DNA from: Paenibacillaceae bacterium
Lineage (GTDB): Bacteria; Bacillota; Bacilli; Paenibacillales; Paenibacillaceae
Length of the DNA: 64,000 bases
Direction: 5' to 3'
NCBI GenBank assembly: GCA_900766135.1
Contig: CAAFUF010000039.1
Span: forward strand, 62,001-126,000
Position numbers and translations under genes: made by a program. Of this stretch, positions 17,048-26,244 are shown in pieces; the stretch's first letter is position 1, and each line of letters begins with the position of its first letter. The notes under the pieces were generated by a model, which was given only the letters and a program-made list of their open reading frames with translations, was not told the origin of the DNA and ran no database searches.

Positions 17048-17869
17048 ATGGAAATATTGTCTCCGCAGAACCCCCGCGTCAAGGAATGGGCGGGACTGCT
17101 TGAGAAGAAAAACCGGGACAAGCAGGGTAAATATTTGATCGAGGGCCTTCATCTGGTGCAGGAAGCGCTGCAGGCGCGGGCCGACGTGGAATGCGTCTGC
17201 TACGACATTCTCGGCGGCATTCCGGCCGAGCTGCAGTCAGCGGCGTCCGCAGGGCTGGACGTCGATTGGATCGGCGTGTCCGCCGCCGTGATCGCCAAAT
17301 GCAGCGATACGAAGTCGCCGCAGCCGGTGTTCGCGGTCGTGCGCAAAGACCGCGGGACGATCGCTCCGCTCCTGGACCGGGAGCGGAGCTTGGTGGTGGT
17401 GCTGGACGGCGTGCAGGATCCCGGCAACGTCGGCACGATCATCCGCAGCGCCGACGCGGTCGCGGCGGACGGGGTAATCGTCGGCGCAGGTTGCGCCGAC
17501 ATTTACGGGCCCAAGGTGCTGCGTGCCACCATGGGCTCGCTGTTTCATCTGCCGGTCGTGCATGCAGACCTGGCAGAGGTGTTGCCGCAGGCGAAGCAGC
17601 GGGGCATCCGGCTGGCCGGCACCAGCCTGCAGGCGGCGGCGAACTGCTTCGCCTACGACTTCGCGCAGCCGGTGTGGCTGTTGTTCGGCAGCGAGGGCAG
17701 CGGCCTCAGCCCGCAAGTTCGTGAGTTGATGGACGACGGGCTGATCATCCCGATGCGCGGCCAAGCCGAATCGCTGAACGTGGCCATGGCCGCTACGGTG
17801 CTGCTGTACGAGGCGATGCGTCAGCGGCATTTTTCGTCATCCCATCATTCCGGTCCCTTTCCCCTATAA
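17048..17869 (+). CDS. TrmH/SpoU-family RNA 2'-O-methyltransferase
   Basis: 273 residues. The N-terminal substrate-binding domain starts with ILSPQNPRVKEWAGLLEKKN. The SpoU catalytic domain has the knotted-fold motifs DPGNVGTIIRSADA, WLLFGSEGSGLS and IPMRGQAESLNVAMAATVLL. It methylates a ribose in rRNA or tRNA; the exact target is not evident (YsgA/RlmB-type). The ATG at 17048 follows GGTGGAGGG. It is very GC-rich in its second and third quarters, which creates long spurious frames in other phases. Confidence 0.9.
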   Translation: MEILSPQNPRVKEWAGLLEKKNRDKQGKYLIEGLHLVQEALQARADVECVCYDILGGIPAELQSAASAGLDVDWIGVSAAVIAKCSDTKSPQPVFAVVRKDRGTIAPLLDRERSLVVVLDGVQDPGNVGTIIRSADAVAADGVIVGAGCADIYGPKVLRATMGSLFHLPVVHADLAEVLPQAKQRGIRLAGTSLQAAANCFAYDFAQPVWLLFGSEGSGLSPQVRELMDDGLIIPMRGQAESLNVAMAATVLLYEAMRQRHFSSSHHSGPFPL

Positions 17870-17897
17870 AAAATACTGTCCACTCCACCCACTCACG

Positions 17898-17947
17898 AAG
17901 ACTGGAAACGGCTCGGGTTTTCTCCAAGCGTTTCTCCAGTCTTTTTT
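17898..17947 (+). terminator. Terminator after the TrmH-family gene
   Basis: AAGACTGG-AAACG pairs with CGTTT-CCAGTCTT around an 18-nt loop, followed by T6. The rest of the 300-bp interval to 18173 holds only a short degenerate reading frame and the next gene's terminator. Confidence 0.7.
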
Positions 17948-18132
17948 CATCCGCCGCGGCGCACGAAAGACATTAAAAGGAATTGACCTTAGCACCTGCA
18001 CCTATGAACGGATCAACGTTACGTTTCCTAGCCTTCAAGGATGTGAAGTATCTCCGGAGCAAGCGATCGGCTTTTCCCAATTGTTAGGATTAAAGGTGAA
18101 AAGCTAGGCCGCTATGTCCGTCTTAAGCGAAA

Positions 18133-18170
18133 CGTAAAACCCCGAATCCAGATTGCCCTGGTTCGGGGTT
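18133..18170 (-). terminator. Terminator of the gene at 18174-18530
   Basis: On the minus strand AACCCCGAA pairs with TTCGGGGTT, followed by a short T run. Confidence 0.6.
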
Positions 18171-18173
18171 GAT

Positions 18174-18530
18174 TTAGGAGTAACCTTTGATGGCAAGCTT
18201 TGAGCAAAGCGCCTTTTTGTTTAATTCCAGGTCCTTCAAATAATTGTTGATTTTTGAGTCCAATTGTTCGATCAGATATGCACAAATATCCTCAATATGC
18301 TCCTCTTGACAGAAGGCGGAAATCGCGAGGGTGCCGTCGGAGTAATGCTTCGTTTCTTGGACGGCGGTATTCAGCTTCTCTTTATACAGCCGTTTGACTG
18401 ATCCCGTGATCGGTTTGAGCTCGTAGTAACGATTCGTTTCGACAAGTAATTTCCAAGGTATTATCCTAGAAGCAAGCTGGTCTCGCCTTAATTCGACGGT
18501 GACTTGATACAATGTTTTCGAGCTGTTCAT
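18174..18530 (-). CDS. Hypothetical protein
   Basis: 118 residues, no recognised family. The N-terminal half is beta-like (LYQVTVELRR), the C-terminal half helical and rich in Lys, Leu and Ile. There is no signal peptide or membrane helix. The coding sequence is noticeably more AT-rich than its neighbours, consistent with acquisition or relaxed constraint. A dedicated hairpin terminator and an AT-rich upstream region support a real, singly transcribed gene. Confidence 0.5.
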   Translation of the reverse strand: MNSSKTLYQVTVELRRDQLASRIIPWKLLVETNRYYELKPITGSVKRLYKEKLNTAVQETKHYSDGTLAISAFCQEEHIEDICAYLIEQLDSKINNYLKDLELNKKALCSKLAIKGYS

Positions 18531-18787
18531 GATGTTGATCCCCTTGTATATTTATACATTTTAATGAATATTATACCACAACTCATGAGAGCTTTTAAAG
18601 TTGATTTTTAGAACTATAAGACTAAAAAAGTGATACTAGAGAACTATAATCAATCGTCCGTTAAAAATCAAGTGTCAAATCGTACAAGCGTCCGTTTCCA
18701 CCCGCGCGTCCTTCTTTTTTGCCCCTGTCCCGCATAACCTTTAGAGAAGCAGTTATGATGGTTTCCCGCTGCAAGGGGGGGTGAAAT

Positions 18788-19666
18788 ATGCGGATACGAC
18801 GGCGCGGATGGCGGAGCCGGACAAGGCGGCCGAAGCGCAGACGGAAAATCTGGATCGCCGTCGTGATCATTACGGTGATCTGTCTGGTTCAATTTGTTCA
18901 ATACGTGGAGCGCCGGATGACAGGACCGATCGTTCACCTGGCTCAGATTCGGGTCAAGCAAATTGCCACGGAATCGATCAATGACGCGATCACCGCCCAG
19001 GTAGCGAATCAACAACAGGTGGGGCAACTGATTGATTGGAAGACGGATGATCAAGGGAAAATCACGGGTTTTATGCTGAATTACTCCGCTCATATGAAGG
19101 TAACGTCCGAGACGATTCAAACGGTTCGGCATACGCTGGACGAAGTGGCCCGGTTATCGGAATCCATTCCGCTGGGGCAGGCCCTCGGCAGTCCGCTCCT
19201 GGCCTCCTTTGGTCCTAGCGTCCCGATCAAGATCGAACCGAAAGGCGATGTAAAGGTGGACTTGAATACCCGCCGCCAGGATGCCGGCATCAACATGATC
19301 CTTGTGGAGGTGTATCTCCGGGTGAAAACGGAGCTGGCCGTGGTCGTCCCCTTTGACATGGAGTCGCAGGCGGTCGAAACGGAAATCCCGGTTTCCTACC
19401 TGCTCGTCGTAGGGGATGTACCCATGTATTACTATGACAGTAAAGGCAATCCGGTCGGCGAGGGCCAGGCGGATGCGCCGAACATTGCGCTACCGGCGTT
19501 GCCGGGCGGCGGCGATGATACGGCAGAACCCCCAACAACCAAGGAGGAGACGGTTGGGCCGAACGAAGCCAACGGGCCGGGGGAACCAACCGGGAATGCG
19601 GGGGCAGGGAATACCGGCTCGGAGGAGCCTCTTAATCCAGAAACCAATGCAGGGAGACGACATTAA
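18788..19666 (+). CDS. yunB: Sporulation protein YunB
   Basis: 292 residues. A very basic N-terminus (about 1-20, mostly Arg and Lys) precedes one membrane helix (about 22-38). The conserved domain runs from VKQIATESINDAITAQV to VPVSYLLVVGD-like sequence at about residue 210. The tail is low in complexity (Pro, Gly, Thr, Asn). YunB is a sigma-E-regulated protein required for efficient sporulation in Bacillus. The neighbouring peptidase, lipA and yutD genes are also its neighbours in Bacillus, which supports the call. The ATG at 18788 follows AAGGGGGGG. Confidence 0.85.
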   Translation: MRIRRRGWRSRTRRPKRRRKIWIAVVIITVICLVQFVQYVERRMTGPIVHLAQIRVKQIATESINDAITAQVANQQQVGQLIDWKTDDQGKITGFMLNYSAHMKVTSETIQTVRHTLDEVARLSESIPLGQALGSPLLASFGPSVPIKIEPKGDVKVDLNTRRQDAGINMILVEVYLRVKTELAVVVPFDMESQAVETEIPVSYLLVVGDVPMYYYDSKGNPVGEGQADAPNIALPALPGGGDDTAEPPTTKEETVGPNEANGPGEPTGNAGAGNTGSEEPLNPETNAGRRH

Positions 19667-19670
19667 AGAG

Positions 19671-19799
19671 GTGGTTCAAAAAGGCATCTTTCCATGACAA
19701 AGCCAAGCTTGTGAAGTGGATTCGACGTCGAATCTTGAATTCAGCCGGGCCAAGCATATGCTCCGGTCCTGAAATTCTGACTTTTTGAACATGCACTTA
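19671..19799. repeat. Partial dispersed repeat downstream of yunB
   Basis: The outer arms GAGGTGGTTCAAAAA and TTTTTGAACATGCACTT are roughly inverted. The inside contains GACGTCGAATCTTGAATTCAGCC, the core of the repeat family seen at 16.9, 35.4, 41 and 43 kb. The GCGTAG hairpin part is missing, so this is a shortened or composite copy. Confidence 0.55.
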
Positions 19800-19838
19800 A
19801 AGGGCGCCGGTTATTTGGACGCCCTTTTATTTTTTTTG
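19799..19838 (+). terminator. Terminator at the yunB/lytH junction
   Basis: AAAGGGCG pairs with CGCCCTTTT, followed by a T8 run on the plus strand. The hairpin overlaps the last codons of the converging peptidase gene. Confidence 0.7.
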
Positions 19839-20905
19839 GAGCGCTCGGCTTGCTCCCATTTTTTCAGCAGCGGGTAAGGGTCAAACGCCCATTCGGTGTT
19901 TCCGGTATCCCGGTAGATTCCGTAATGCAGGTGGGGCGGGAATTTCCCCGACGTCCCCGGCGGGCCGTAACCGCTGCTGCCGACCCAGCCGATCGTTTGC
20001 CCCGGTTCGACGAAATGGCCGACCTCGATCCCTTTCTCGTAACCCTGCAGGTGCGCGTAGTAGTGGTATCGGTTGTTGATATCCCGGATGCCGATGCGCC
20101 AGCCGCCGTAGGGGTTCCACCCTTTCGTTTCCACTACGCCGTAACATACGCTGCGCACGGTTACGCCCGTTGGAGCGAACAGATCGGTACCCTCATGGAT
20201 GCGGAGCCCCCCCCAGCCGCGGCGGTCGCCCCAGGTGTCGCGATAAGTATAGGTGCTGCGCAACGGCAAGGGGAATGCGCTATCGAACAAGTCCAGCCGC
20301 CCCCAATTCTTATACATTTTTGCGAATTGGCGGATCCGCTCCACGGCGGAATCGTTCTGGTAGTAACGCCAAAGGGCGATGCGAAAGTCCTCCTCCTTAA
20401 AGCCGAAGCCGGTTAAATAAGAAGCCAAGGTAAACAGGGCGTCGCGATCGTTCTTCGGATCGGCCTCGCCGTCGGCGGTAGCGTCTTTCCCGATGCCGCC
20501 AAACAATTCGATCGTTGCGGGATTCCGGTCTTCGGCATCGGGATTAAGCGGGCCGCTCCAAAACGCTTCCCTGAAGCGAACCCCGGTTAGTCGTTGCTCC
20601 TGCACCTGCTTCTGCTGTTCCTTCCGCGGCGTGATGGTACGCTCGTACTGATCAACTGCCGCAAGCCAATACCAGGGAACCCTCGTCAACAGCTCCATTT
20701 CTTCGTATAACGTGCGACGTTGATCGTAAACGTTGACTCCCGCCTTTGCCGATGTTCCCGGGGCTTCGGCATACGCAGCGCCAAAGCCGCATCCCGGCCA
20801 TAATGAGGTGATCAGCGCTACGCTAACGACACACCAAACCGCTTTGCCGCGGGCAAATCGATAAGACCTCAAGGCAAGTATTCCTCCTTCGCCTTTATTT
20901 TGCAC
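19811..20905 (-). CDS. LytH-like M23 metallopeptidase
   Basis: 364 residues. An N-terminal signal or anchor lies at about residues 21-40. The C-terminal LytM/peptidase_M23 domain carries the zinc ligands in HEGTDLFAPTG and HLHYG (about 326-330). It is a peptidoglycan endopeptidase. In Bacillus, LytH (YunA) trims cortex peptide side chains and lies beside yunB, as here, although the two genes converge in this window. The start at 20905 follows the pattern of a signal-bearing protein; a second candidate lies about 10 codons inside. Confidence 0.82.
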   Translation of the reverse strand: MQNKGEGGILALRSYRFARGKAVWCVVSVALITSLWPGCGFGAAYAEAPGTSAKAGVNVYDQRRTLYEEMELLTRVPWYWLAAVDQYERTITPRKEQQKQVQEQRLTGVRFREAFWSGPLNPDAEDRNPATIELFGGIGKDATADGEADPKNDRDALFTLASYLTGFGFKEEDFRIALWRYYQNDSAVERIRQFAKMYKNWGRLDLFDSAFPLPLRSTYTYRDTWGDRRGWGGLRIHEGTDLFAPTGVTVRSVCYGVVETKGWNPYGGWRIGIRDINNRYHYYAHLQGYEKGIEVGHFVEPGQTIGWVGSSGYGPPGTSGKFPPHLHYGIYRDTGNTEWAFDPYPLLKKWEQAERSKKNKRASK

Positions 20906-21039
20906 GCGATTCGTGACCTCTCTTAGATTGAGGCAAACGCTGTGTTTTTATTCCATTTTACGAAGTAGGTTTTTCCAGCGGTTTCATGATATAATAAATG
21001 GCGCTACGGCTTATATCACAAGAAGGAAGGTCTTGCGCT

Positions 21040-21936
21040 TTGGCAAAACAAATCCAGGAACCGAAACCGGATTGGATTCGTATCAAATTGACGACAGGAG
21101 ATAATTACCAAGACATCAAGCAAATGATGCGCTCCAAAACCTTACATACCGTTTGTGAAGAAGCGCGTTGTCCGAATATATATGAGTGCTGGGCGAACCG
21201 CACCGCGACGTTCATGATTTTAGGCGATATTTGCACGCGGGCCTGCCGCTTTTGCGCGGTGAATACCGGTCTGCCGACCGAGCTTGACTTGCAGGAGCCG
21301 CAGCGCGTTGCCGAAGCGGCGGAGCAGATGAATTTGCGCCATTGCGTCGTGACCAGCGTGGCCAGGGATGACCTGAAGGACGGCGGGGCCAGCATTTTCG
21401 CCGGGACCATCAAGGCCATCCGGGAACGTTTGCCTTTGTGCAGCGTAGAGGTGCTCATCCCGGACTTTCAGGGAGATGAAGAGGCGCTGCGGATCGTCAT
21501 GGAGGCGAAGCCGGATATCTTGAACCACAACATCGAAACGGTGGAGCGGTTATCCGACCGTGTCCGGGCGAAGGCGAAATACCGCCGCTCTTTGGAACTG
21601 CTCCAGCGGGCGAAAGCGATGAAGCCGGACATACCGACGAAATCCAGCATCATGTTGGGCGTCGGGGAGGAGTGGGACGAGATTTTGCAGGCGATGGACG
21701 ATCTGCGTGCCGTTGACTGCGATATTCTGACGATCGGCCAGTACCTGCAACCTTCGCCGCAGCATCTGCACGTAGAGAAGTATTACAAACCCGAGCAGTT
21801 TGCGGAGCTGAAGGAAGAAGGGATGAAGCGAGGCTTCAGCCACGTGGAGTCCGGCCCGCTCGTGCGCAGCTCGTACCACGCCCACGAACAGGTCAATTCG
21901 GCCAAAAAACAAGCAAGCGTTCCCGCTTCGTCGTAA
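21040..21936 (+). CDS. lipA: Lipoyl synthase
   Basis: 298 residues from a TTG start 9 bp after AGAAGGAAGG. The auxiliary cluster ligands are Cys39, Cys44 and Cys50 (CEEARCPNIYEC). The radical-SAM cluster is Cys65, Cys69 and Cys72 (CTRACRFC). The Ser near the C-terminus that ligates the auxiliary cluster is present in VRSSYHA. It inserts two sulfurs into octanoyl groups of lipoate-dependent enzymes. A TATAAT box (20990-20995) lies upstream. yutD follows within 25 bp. Confidence 0.97.
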   Translation: MAKQIQEPKPDWIRIKLTTGDNYQDIKQMMRSKTLHTVCEEARCPNIYECWANRTATFMILGDICTRACRFCAVNTGLPTELDLQEPQRVAEAAEQMNLRHCVVTSVARDDLKDGGASIFAGTIKAIRERLPLCSVEVLIPDFQGDEEALRIVMEAKPDILNHNIETVERLSDRVRAKAKYRRSLELLQRAKAMKPDIPTKSSIMLGVGEEWDEILQAMDDLRAVDCDILTIGQYLQPSPQHLHVEKYYKPEQFAELKEEGMKRGFSHVESGPLVRSSYHAHEQVNSAKKQASVPASS

Positions 21937-21957
21937 ACCAGAAGGAGGATGGATCCT

Positions 21958-22320
21958 TTGATTCAAGTCGGCGGCAGAACCTACGAACTGATTCAGAATT
22001 ATCGGGACGCTTGGGATCCCGAGGCATTTAAGCTGCGGTACAGCGAGGTGCTTGACCGCTATGATTACATTATTGGCGATTGGGGTTACGAGAAGCTTCG
22101 TCTCAAGGGTTTTCTGCGGGATAATCATCCCAAAGCAAACCGGGATACGGCGTATTCCGGCATTACGGATTATATCAACGAATACTGTAACTTTGGCTGT
22201 GCATATTTCGTCCTCCAAAAGGTGAAGGACAACCATAAGGACAAGGACGCTCCTAAGGACAAAGACGGCGGGAGCGGAAAAGCCTCAGCGCTGCAGGAAA
22301 CAGAAACGGCCCCCGAATAA
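21958..22320 (+). CDS. yutD: YutD-family protein (DUF1027)
   Basis: 120 residues from TTG at 21958, which lies 9 bp after AGAAGGAGG. An ATG at 21949 is in frame but touches the Shine-Dalgarno, so it is unlikely. The conserved block YDYIIGDWGYEKLRLKGF and EYCNFGCAYFVL defines the YutD family. A Lys/Asp-rich tail (KDNHKDKDAPKDKDGG) follows. The function is unknown. The lipA-yutD pairing is conserved in Bacillales. Confidence 0.85.
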   Translation: MIQVGGRTYELIQNYRDAWDPEAFKLRYSEVLDRYDYIIGDWGYEKLRLKGFLRDNHPKANRDTAYSGITDYINEYCNFGCAYFVLQKVKDNHKDKDAPKDKDGGSGKASALQETETAPE

Positions 22321-22337
22321 CCGGGAGGCCGTTTCTT
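22303..22337. terminator. Terminator at the yutD/protease junction
   Basis: GAAACGGCC pairs with GGCCGTTTC around a CCGG-containing loop, with T-rich flanks in both directions. Confidence 0.7.
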
Positions 22338-22349
22338 TATGAGGTAGAA

Positions 22350-23843
22350 TTAGTTTATGGATAAGTTCAGAATGCCTTGTTTATAGCTCCATGCCAGCTT
22401 CGGATATTTCTTCTGGAACTCGTGCAGCTCAAGGTAGGATTCGCCATCCGCCAATTTGGCCGTTTTAGCGGCCAACGTGAAGCCGGTTTGCTTTCCAAGG
22501 CGATCCGTGATGGTTAACTTGCCGTTGCTTTGGGTCCAGACCGGCGTGCCTTGAATCAGCGATGACAACAAGCGGGACGGAGCATACACTTGCTTGCCGC
22601 TTTGAATGACATCGATATACCCCGGGAAAGCCGCACCGTTAATGTTCAATGAGGCAGGTCCTCCGCTTACGCTTACGTGCCGCACGCCGGCTTCATACAT
22701 CCCGGCAATCAGCTGCGCGGCTGCGTTGTTGTTCACTTCGATGTCCGGCGTCAAACCGATATGGTTGAAGTCGAGTTTCTTTGGCGTCAGGTAAGCTTGG
22801 ACGGTCAGCTTAAGAGAGCTGCCATTGGATAACGGGAATAGGTTCTGGATGCGTGCCTTGCCGTAAGTTTGTGCACCCACGACCTTGGCGATCCCGTTGT
22901 CGCGCAGTGCGCCCGTCAAGATTTCCGAAGCGCTGGCGCTGAGTCCGTTGGTCAGCACCACGACCGGCATGCCGATGTCTTCGCCGCCTGTGATCTCCAC
23001 GGGCTGCAGTTCGCCGCTTTGGTCGGTGGTATACATCAGTACGCCATCCTTCATGAAGTGCTTGGCGATATTGGCCGCCGACTCGACGTAACCGCCAAGA
23101 TTATCGCGCAGGTCTAATACGAGCGCGCCGATTCCTTCCTTACGCAGGGAGGCCAGTTTATCCGCGAATTCCTCGTCCGCCGTGTCCGAGAAGGAGGAGA
23201 CGGCGATATAGCCGACCTTGCTCGAAGGGATGACCGATCCGGTAACCGAAGGCAGGGAGAAATGGGCTCGCGTAATCGGATAGACCAAAGCTTGTCCGGT
23301 CCGGTTTACCGTAATTTTGACCTGGGTGTTCTCTTCCCCCTGAATGCGCGCCACATCCTCGCTGCTGGTCACCGATTGCCCGTCTACCTTGGTGATGATA
23401 TCGCCCGCCTGAAGTCCCGCTTTGGATGCAGGGGAATTCGGCAGAACGTCGGTGATGTACAGCTTGTCGTTATAGAAGCGAAGCGTAACTCCGATGCCGA
23501 CGAATTCCTGATTGACGCCATTCTCGAAATCCTGCAGTTCCTCTTTCGAAAAGTAATCGCTATAGGGGTCATCCAACGAATAAACCATGCCGCGTATCGC
23601 ATTATCCAGAAATTCCTGGCGCTCTACGCCTTCAATATTGTAGGCTTCCAAGTAATCCAAAACTTCCTGAAGCGCCTGGAGGTCGGAGGAAGTTTCCGTT
23701 GAACTCAGCTGAATGACAGTTCCGGCCTCAGCGGTACCGGCGGTTCCTGCCGTCCCCGCCGCTCCTGCCGCTTGCGGCAAGCCCAGCAGCGTAAGAGACA
23801 ACATTGGGATTAATGCATACTTGCGGAATGAAGTTAAGTTCAT
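22350..23843 (-). CDS. Carboxy-terminal processing serine protease (S41, CtpA/CtpB type)
   Basis: 497 residues. A signal peptide is followed by a low-complexity Gly-Thr-Ala stretch (about 29-42). The PDZ domain spans about 110-195 (VGIGVTLRF to ITRAHFSLP). The S41 catalytic domain has Ser304 (NGLSASASEI), Lys329 (TYGKARIQ) and Gln333, in the spacing of CtpB. The last 80 residues resemble a copper-amine-oxidase N-like domain. It probably cleaves extracytoplasmic or intermembrane-space proteins, possibly during sporulation. The ATG at 23843 follows AAAGGAAG. Confidence 0.92.
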   Translation of the reverse strand: MNLTSFRKYALIPMLSLTLLGLPQAAGAAGTAGTAGTAEAGTVIQLSSTETSSDLQALQEVLDYLEAYNIEGVERQEFLDNAIRGMVYSLDDPYSDYFSKEELQDFENGVNQEFVGIGVTLRFYNDKLYITDVLPNSPASKAGLQAGDIITKVDGQSVTSSEDVARIQGEENTQVKITVNRTGQALVYPITRAHFSLPSVTGSVIPSSKVGYIAVSSFSDTADEEFADKLASLRKEGIGALVLDLRDNLGGYVESAANIAKHFMKDGVLMYTTDQSGELQPVEITGGEDIGMPVVVLTNGLSASASEILTGALRDNGIAKVVGAQTYGKARIQNLFPLSNGSSLKLTVQAYLTPKKLDFNHIGLTPDIEVNNNAAAQLIAGMYEAGVRHVSVSGGPASLNINGAAFPGYIDVIQSGKQVYAPSRLLSSLIQGTPVWTQSNGKLTITDRLGKQTGFTLAAKTAKLADGESYLELHEFQKKYPKLAWSYKQGILNLSIN

Positions 23844-23898
23844 ATTCAGTTCTTCCTTTACATAATTTTCGATATTCCGGAGCTTGTCTTCCCGTCGA

Positions 23899-24702
23899 TT
23901 AATCTAGGAACGCATTGCGGACCCGGCTCCAGAACGGGAACGGCCGGTAGCGCACGAAGCTGATTTTCCGCTCGGACACCTGGCAGCGAACGGAGACCAA
24001 ATCATGAATCGGCAAGTTGACGTGATCTATCGTCAGCAGCAGATTCTGTTCCTTGCGCGAATAGATGTCGCAGTGATGATGCTTTGGCAGCACCAACGGG
24101 GAGCCCAACGTACGGAACACCCGGTTGTTGATCGAAGCAATTTCCGTGATCTGCAACGCTTCGATCGTCGGGTGAATCATCGCTCCCCCCAGACTTTTGT
24201 TGTAGGCCGTGCTGCCGGACGGGGTAGATACGCAAATGCCGTCGCCGCGGAACATCTCAAACATCTGGTCGTTGATATCCACTTGGGCCACGACGGTCCC
24301 GTCGACGCCCTTCAGCGTAAACTCGTTCAGGCAGATGTGAGTGGAGGTCCCCGACCTCTTCTGGATCTCCAGTTCGATCAAGGGATAACGGACGATGCGC
24401 GGCCTAAGCAATCCGGGGTCCGCATGCCCGCTCATCATTTGCACCAGCTCGGGAATTTCGTCGGCTTTCCAATCGGCGTAGAACCCCAGATGGCCGGTGT
24501 GGATCCCGACGAAGGCGATGGAAGGAATTTGATCGATAAACGTGTGGAAGGCATGAAGCATCGTGCCGTCTCCGCCGATGGAGACGACGATATCCGGGGA
24601 TTTCGCATCGAGCTCAAGCCCTTGCTGGGCAGCAAGCTTATGGAAAGATTGGGTTAACTCGACGGATAGTTGATCCCCGCGGTCAAGAACATAGTATCTC
24701 AA
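23899..24702 (-). CDS. nadK: NAD kinase
   Basis: 267 residues from TTG at 24702, placed 8 bp after AAAGGAGC; the longer open frame adds 34 residues that run through a repeat. Motifs are GGDGT (43-47), the LNEFTLKG block and STPSGSTAYNKSLGG. It phosphorylates NAD to NADP. The length matches the short Firmicute enzymes. It lies downstream of, and on the same strand as, ylbJ. Confidence 0.95.
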   Translation of the reverse strand: MRYYVLDRGDQLSVELTQSFHKLAAQQGLELDAKSPDIVVSIGGDGTMLHAFHTFIDQIPSIAFVGIHTGHLGFYADWKADEIPELVQMMSGHADPGLLRPRIVRYPLIELEIQKRSGTSTHICLNEFTLKGVDGTVVAQVDINDQMFEMFRGDGICVSTPSGSTAYNKSLGGAMIHPTIEALQITEIASINNRVFRTLGSPLVLPKHHHCDIYSRKEQNLLLTIDHVNLPIHDLVSVRCQVSERKISFVRYRPFPFWSRVRNAFLD

Positions 24703-24718
24703 GTTGACAAGCTCCTTT

Positions 24719-24765
24719 GAAAGAGGCTGTTCAAAAAAATTCGTTTTGAACACGCACTTGAATAT
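24719..24765. repeat. Short inverted repeat before nadK
   Basis: AAGAGGCTGTTCAAAAAA and TTTTGAACACGCACTT form an inverted pair resembling the outer arms of the element after yunB (19671-19799), but with almost nothing between them. It may be a solo end of that element or a hairpin terminator for ylbJ. Confidence 0.45.
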
Positions 24766-24810
24766 CCTTTTGTAAAGATCATAATCAATTCGCCAGCAGA
24801 ACACAACGTT

Positions 24811-26034
24811 TCATTTTCGGTACCTCCAGCGGCGAATGAAACCGGTCAGGAAAGACAAAATAAGCAGGATGGCCATCGTCACCAGGAAGATCCGAAGTGC
24901 CCCCGGGACGGCTTGCCAACCGTAAAGCACCTCTTTTCGTCCAAACTCGGGCGAAGCGAACGACCACGCCGGTGCGGCTCCCATAAGGGGATTCCAGATG
25001 AGCAGCAACAGCCCGGCGGAAAGGACGGCATGAAGAAAACGCGCCATTAGAAAAGGAGAATAACGCAGGTCCGCACCATTGAGAATGCTGGCAACCTGGG
25101 CATGAACCGATAAGCCGCCCCAAGAGAGAATGAAGGCGGCGGCCGCCGCTTTAAACATTAAGGGAATTCCCTCCGGCGCCGCCGCTGCTTTGGCGCCCAA
25201 GGTGACTTCAAATAGACCGCCCATGAGCGGCTCGGCTAATTGGCTCGGCATCCCCAAGAGCGGCAGCAAATGGCGAAAACCGGCATATAAGGAGCTCATG
25301 AAGCCCGAGGCCGTTAGGACCTCCAGAATGACGGAGAAAAATACCACCAGGCCGCCGACGACGGTCATCAGTTGCAGTGAAGACGCTACGGCTTGCCGCA
25401 GCAATTCGCCAAGGCTGCGCCCGTCCTGCATTCGGGCCTCGTGCATAGCTTGCAGCGCGAGCTTCAGGCTGAAACGGCCGGATTCCCGTCCTTCTTCGTG
25501 GCTTGCCGACTCGTTGCGGTCTGGACGGTAAAACCGCATAACCAGGCCGATCAGCAGCGATCCCCCGTAATGGGCTAGAGCGAGCGCGCCGGCCAGCTTC
25601 GGATTGCCGAAGAAACCCACCGACACTGCACCGATCAGAAAGATCGGGTCGGAAGACGTGGTGAAAGAAACAAGACGTTCTCCTTCGGCGCGAGAAACAA
25701 GGCGCTGCTCGCGCAACTTGGTTGCCAGCTTGGCGCTTACGGGGTAACCGGAGGCAAACCCCATCGCGAGCACGAAGCCGCCGCTGCCCGGGATCCGGAA
25801 CAAAGGTCTCATCAGCGGATCAAGCAGCTTGCCGAGAAAATGGACGATACCAAAGCCAAGCAGCACCTCGGAGATAACGAAGAACGGGAACAGGGACGGA
25901 AACAGCACGTCCCACCAAATGGCCAGGCCGCGGACTCCGGCCTGCCAGGACGCTTCCGGATAGCGTACCATCAGTACGGCCAGCAAAAGTGCGGCAAAAA
26001 GGAACAGAAAAGCCGTTAAGCGTTTGAATACCAT
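24811..26034 (-). CDS. ylbJ: Sporulation integral membrane protein YlbJ
   Basis: A 407-residue membrane protein with about ten helices and two nucleoside-recognition (Gate) domains. The conserved stretches GFASGYPVSAKLATKLREQ and FTTSSDPIFLIGAVSVGFF fit the YlbJ family, required for spore cortex formation in Bacillus. The ATG at 26034 follows GTGGAGGCG; a longer frame begins at 26118 but would add a non-conserved leader. Confidence 0.85.
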   Translation of the reverse strand: MVFKRLTAFLFLFAALLLAVLMVRYPEASWQAGVRGLAIWWDVLFPSLFPFFVISEVLLGFGIVHFLGKLLDPLMRPLFRIPGSGGFVLAMGFASGYPVSAKLATKLREQRLVSRAEGERLVSFTTSSDPIFLIGAVSVGFFGNPKLAGALALAHYGGSLLIGLVMRFYRPDRNESASHEEGRESGRFSLKLALQAMHEARMQDGRSLGELLRQAVASSLQLMTVVGGLVVFFSVILEVLTASGFMSSLYAGFRHLLPLLGMPSQLAEPLMGGLFEVTLGAKAAAAPEGIPLMFKAAAAAFILSWGGLSVHAQVASILNGADLRYSPFLMARFLHAVLSAGLLLLIWNPLMGAAPAWSFASPEFGRKEVLYGWQAVPGALRIFLVTMAILLILSFLTGFIRRWRYRK

Positions 26035-26244
26035 GGGTACGCCTCCACATCCAATCATAGTGAAGTGTATGAGTTGACTGGGACAAACAGCACAAAAAAA
26101 TGAAGGAAGCGGTTTCATGAGGGGCTGATATTTTTGAGCTTCTATGTTAAAATGATTCTAGAAGACCAATGTGGATCTTTAGAACCAGCTACGATCCTTT
26201 CATAAACGGTGCAGCAGCCAAATTTTGTGGATGGAGTGATGTTC

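Noticed and set aside
17971..18106. A short protein-like stretch (TYERINVTFPSLQGCEVSPE and following) between two terminators
   Set aside because: No start codon or ribosome binding site, about 45 codons only, no recognised family; may be a gene relic but cannot be supported.
24703..24804. N-terminal extension of nadK to an ATG at 24804
   Set aside because: The extension is encoded by an inverted repeat, whereas TTG at 24702 has a well-placed AAAGGAGC site and gives the family's normal length.
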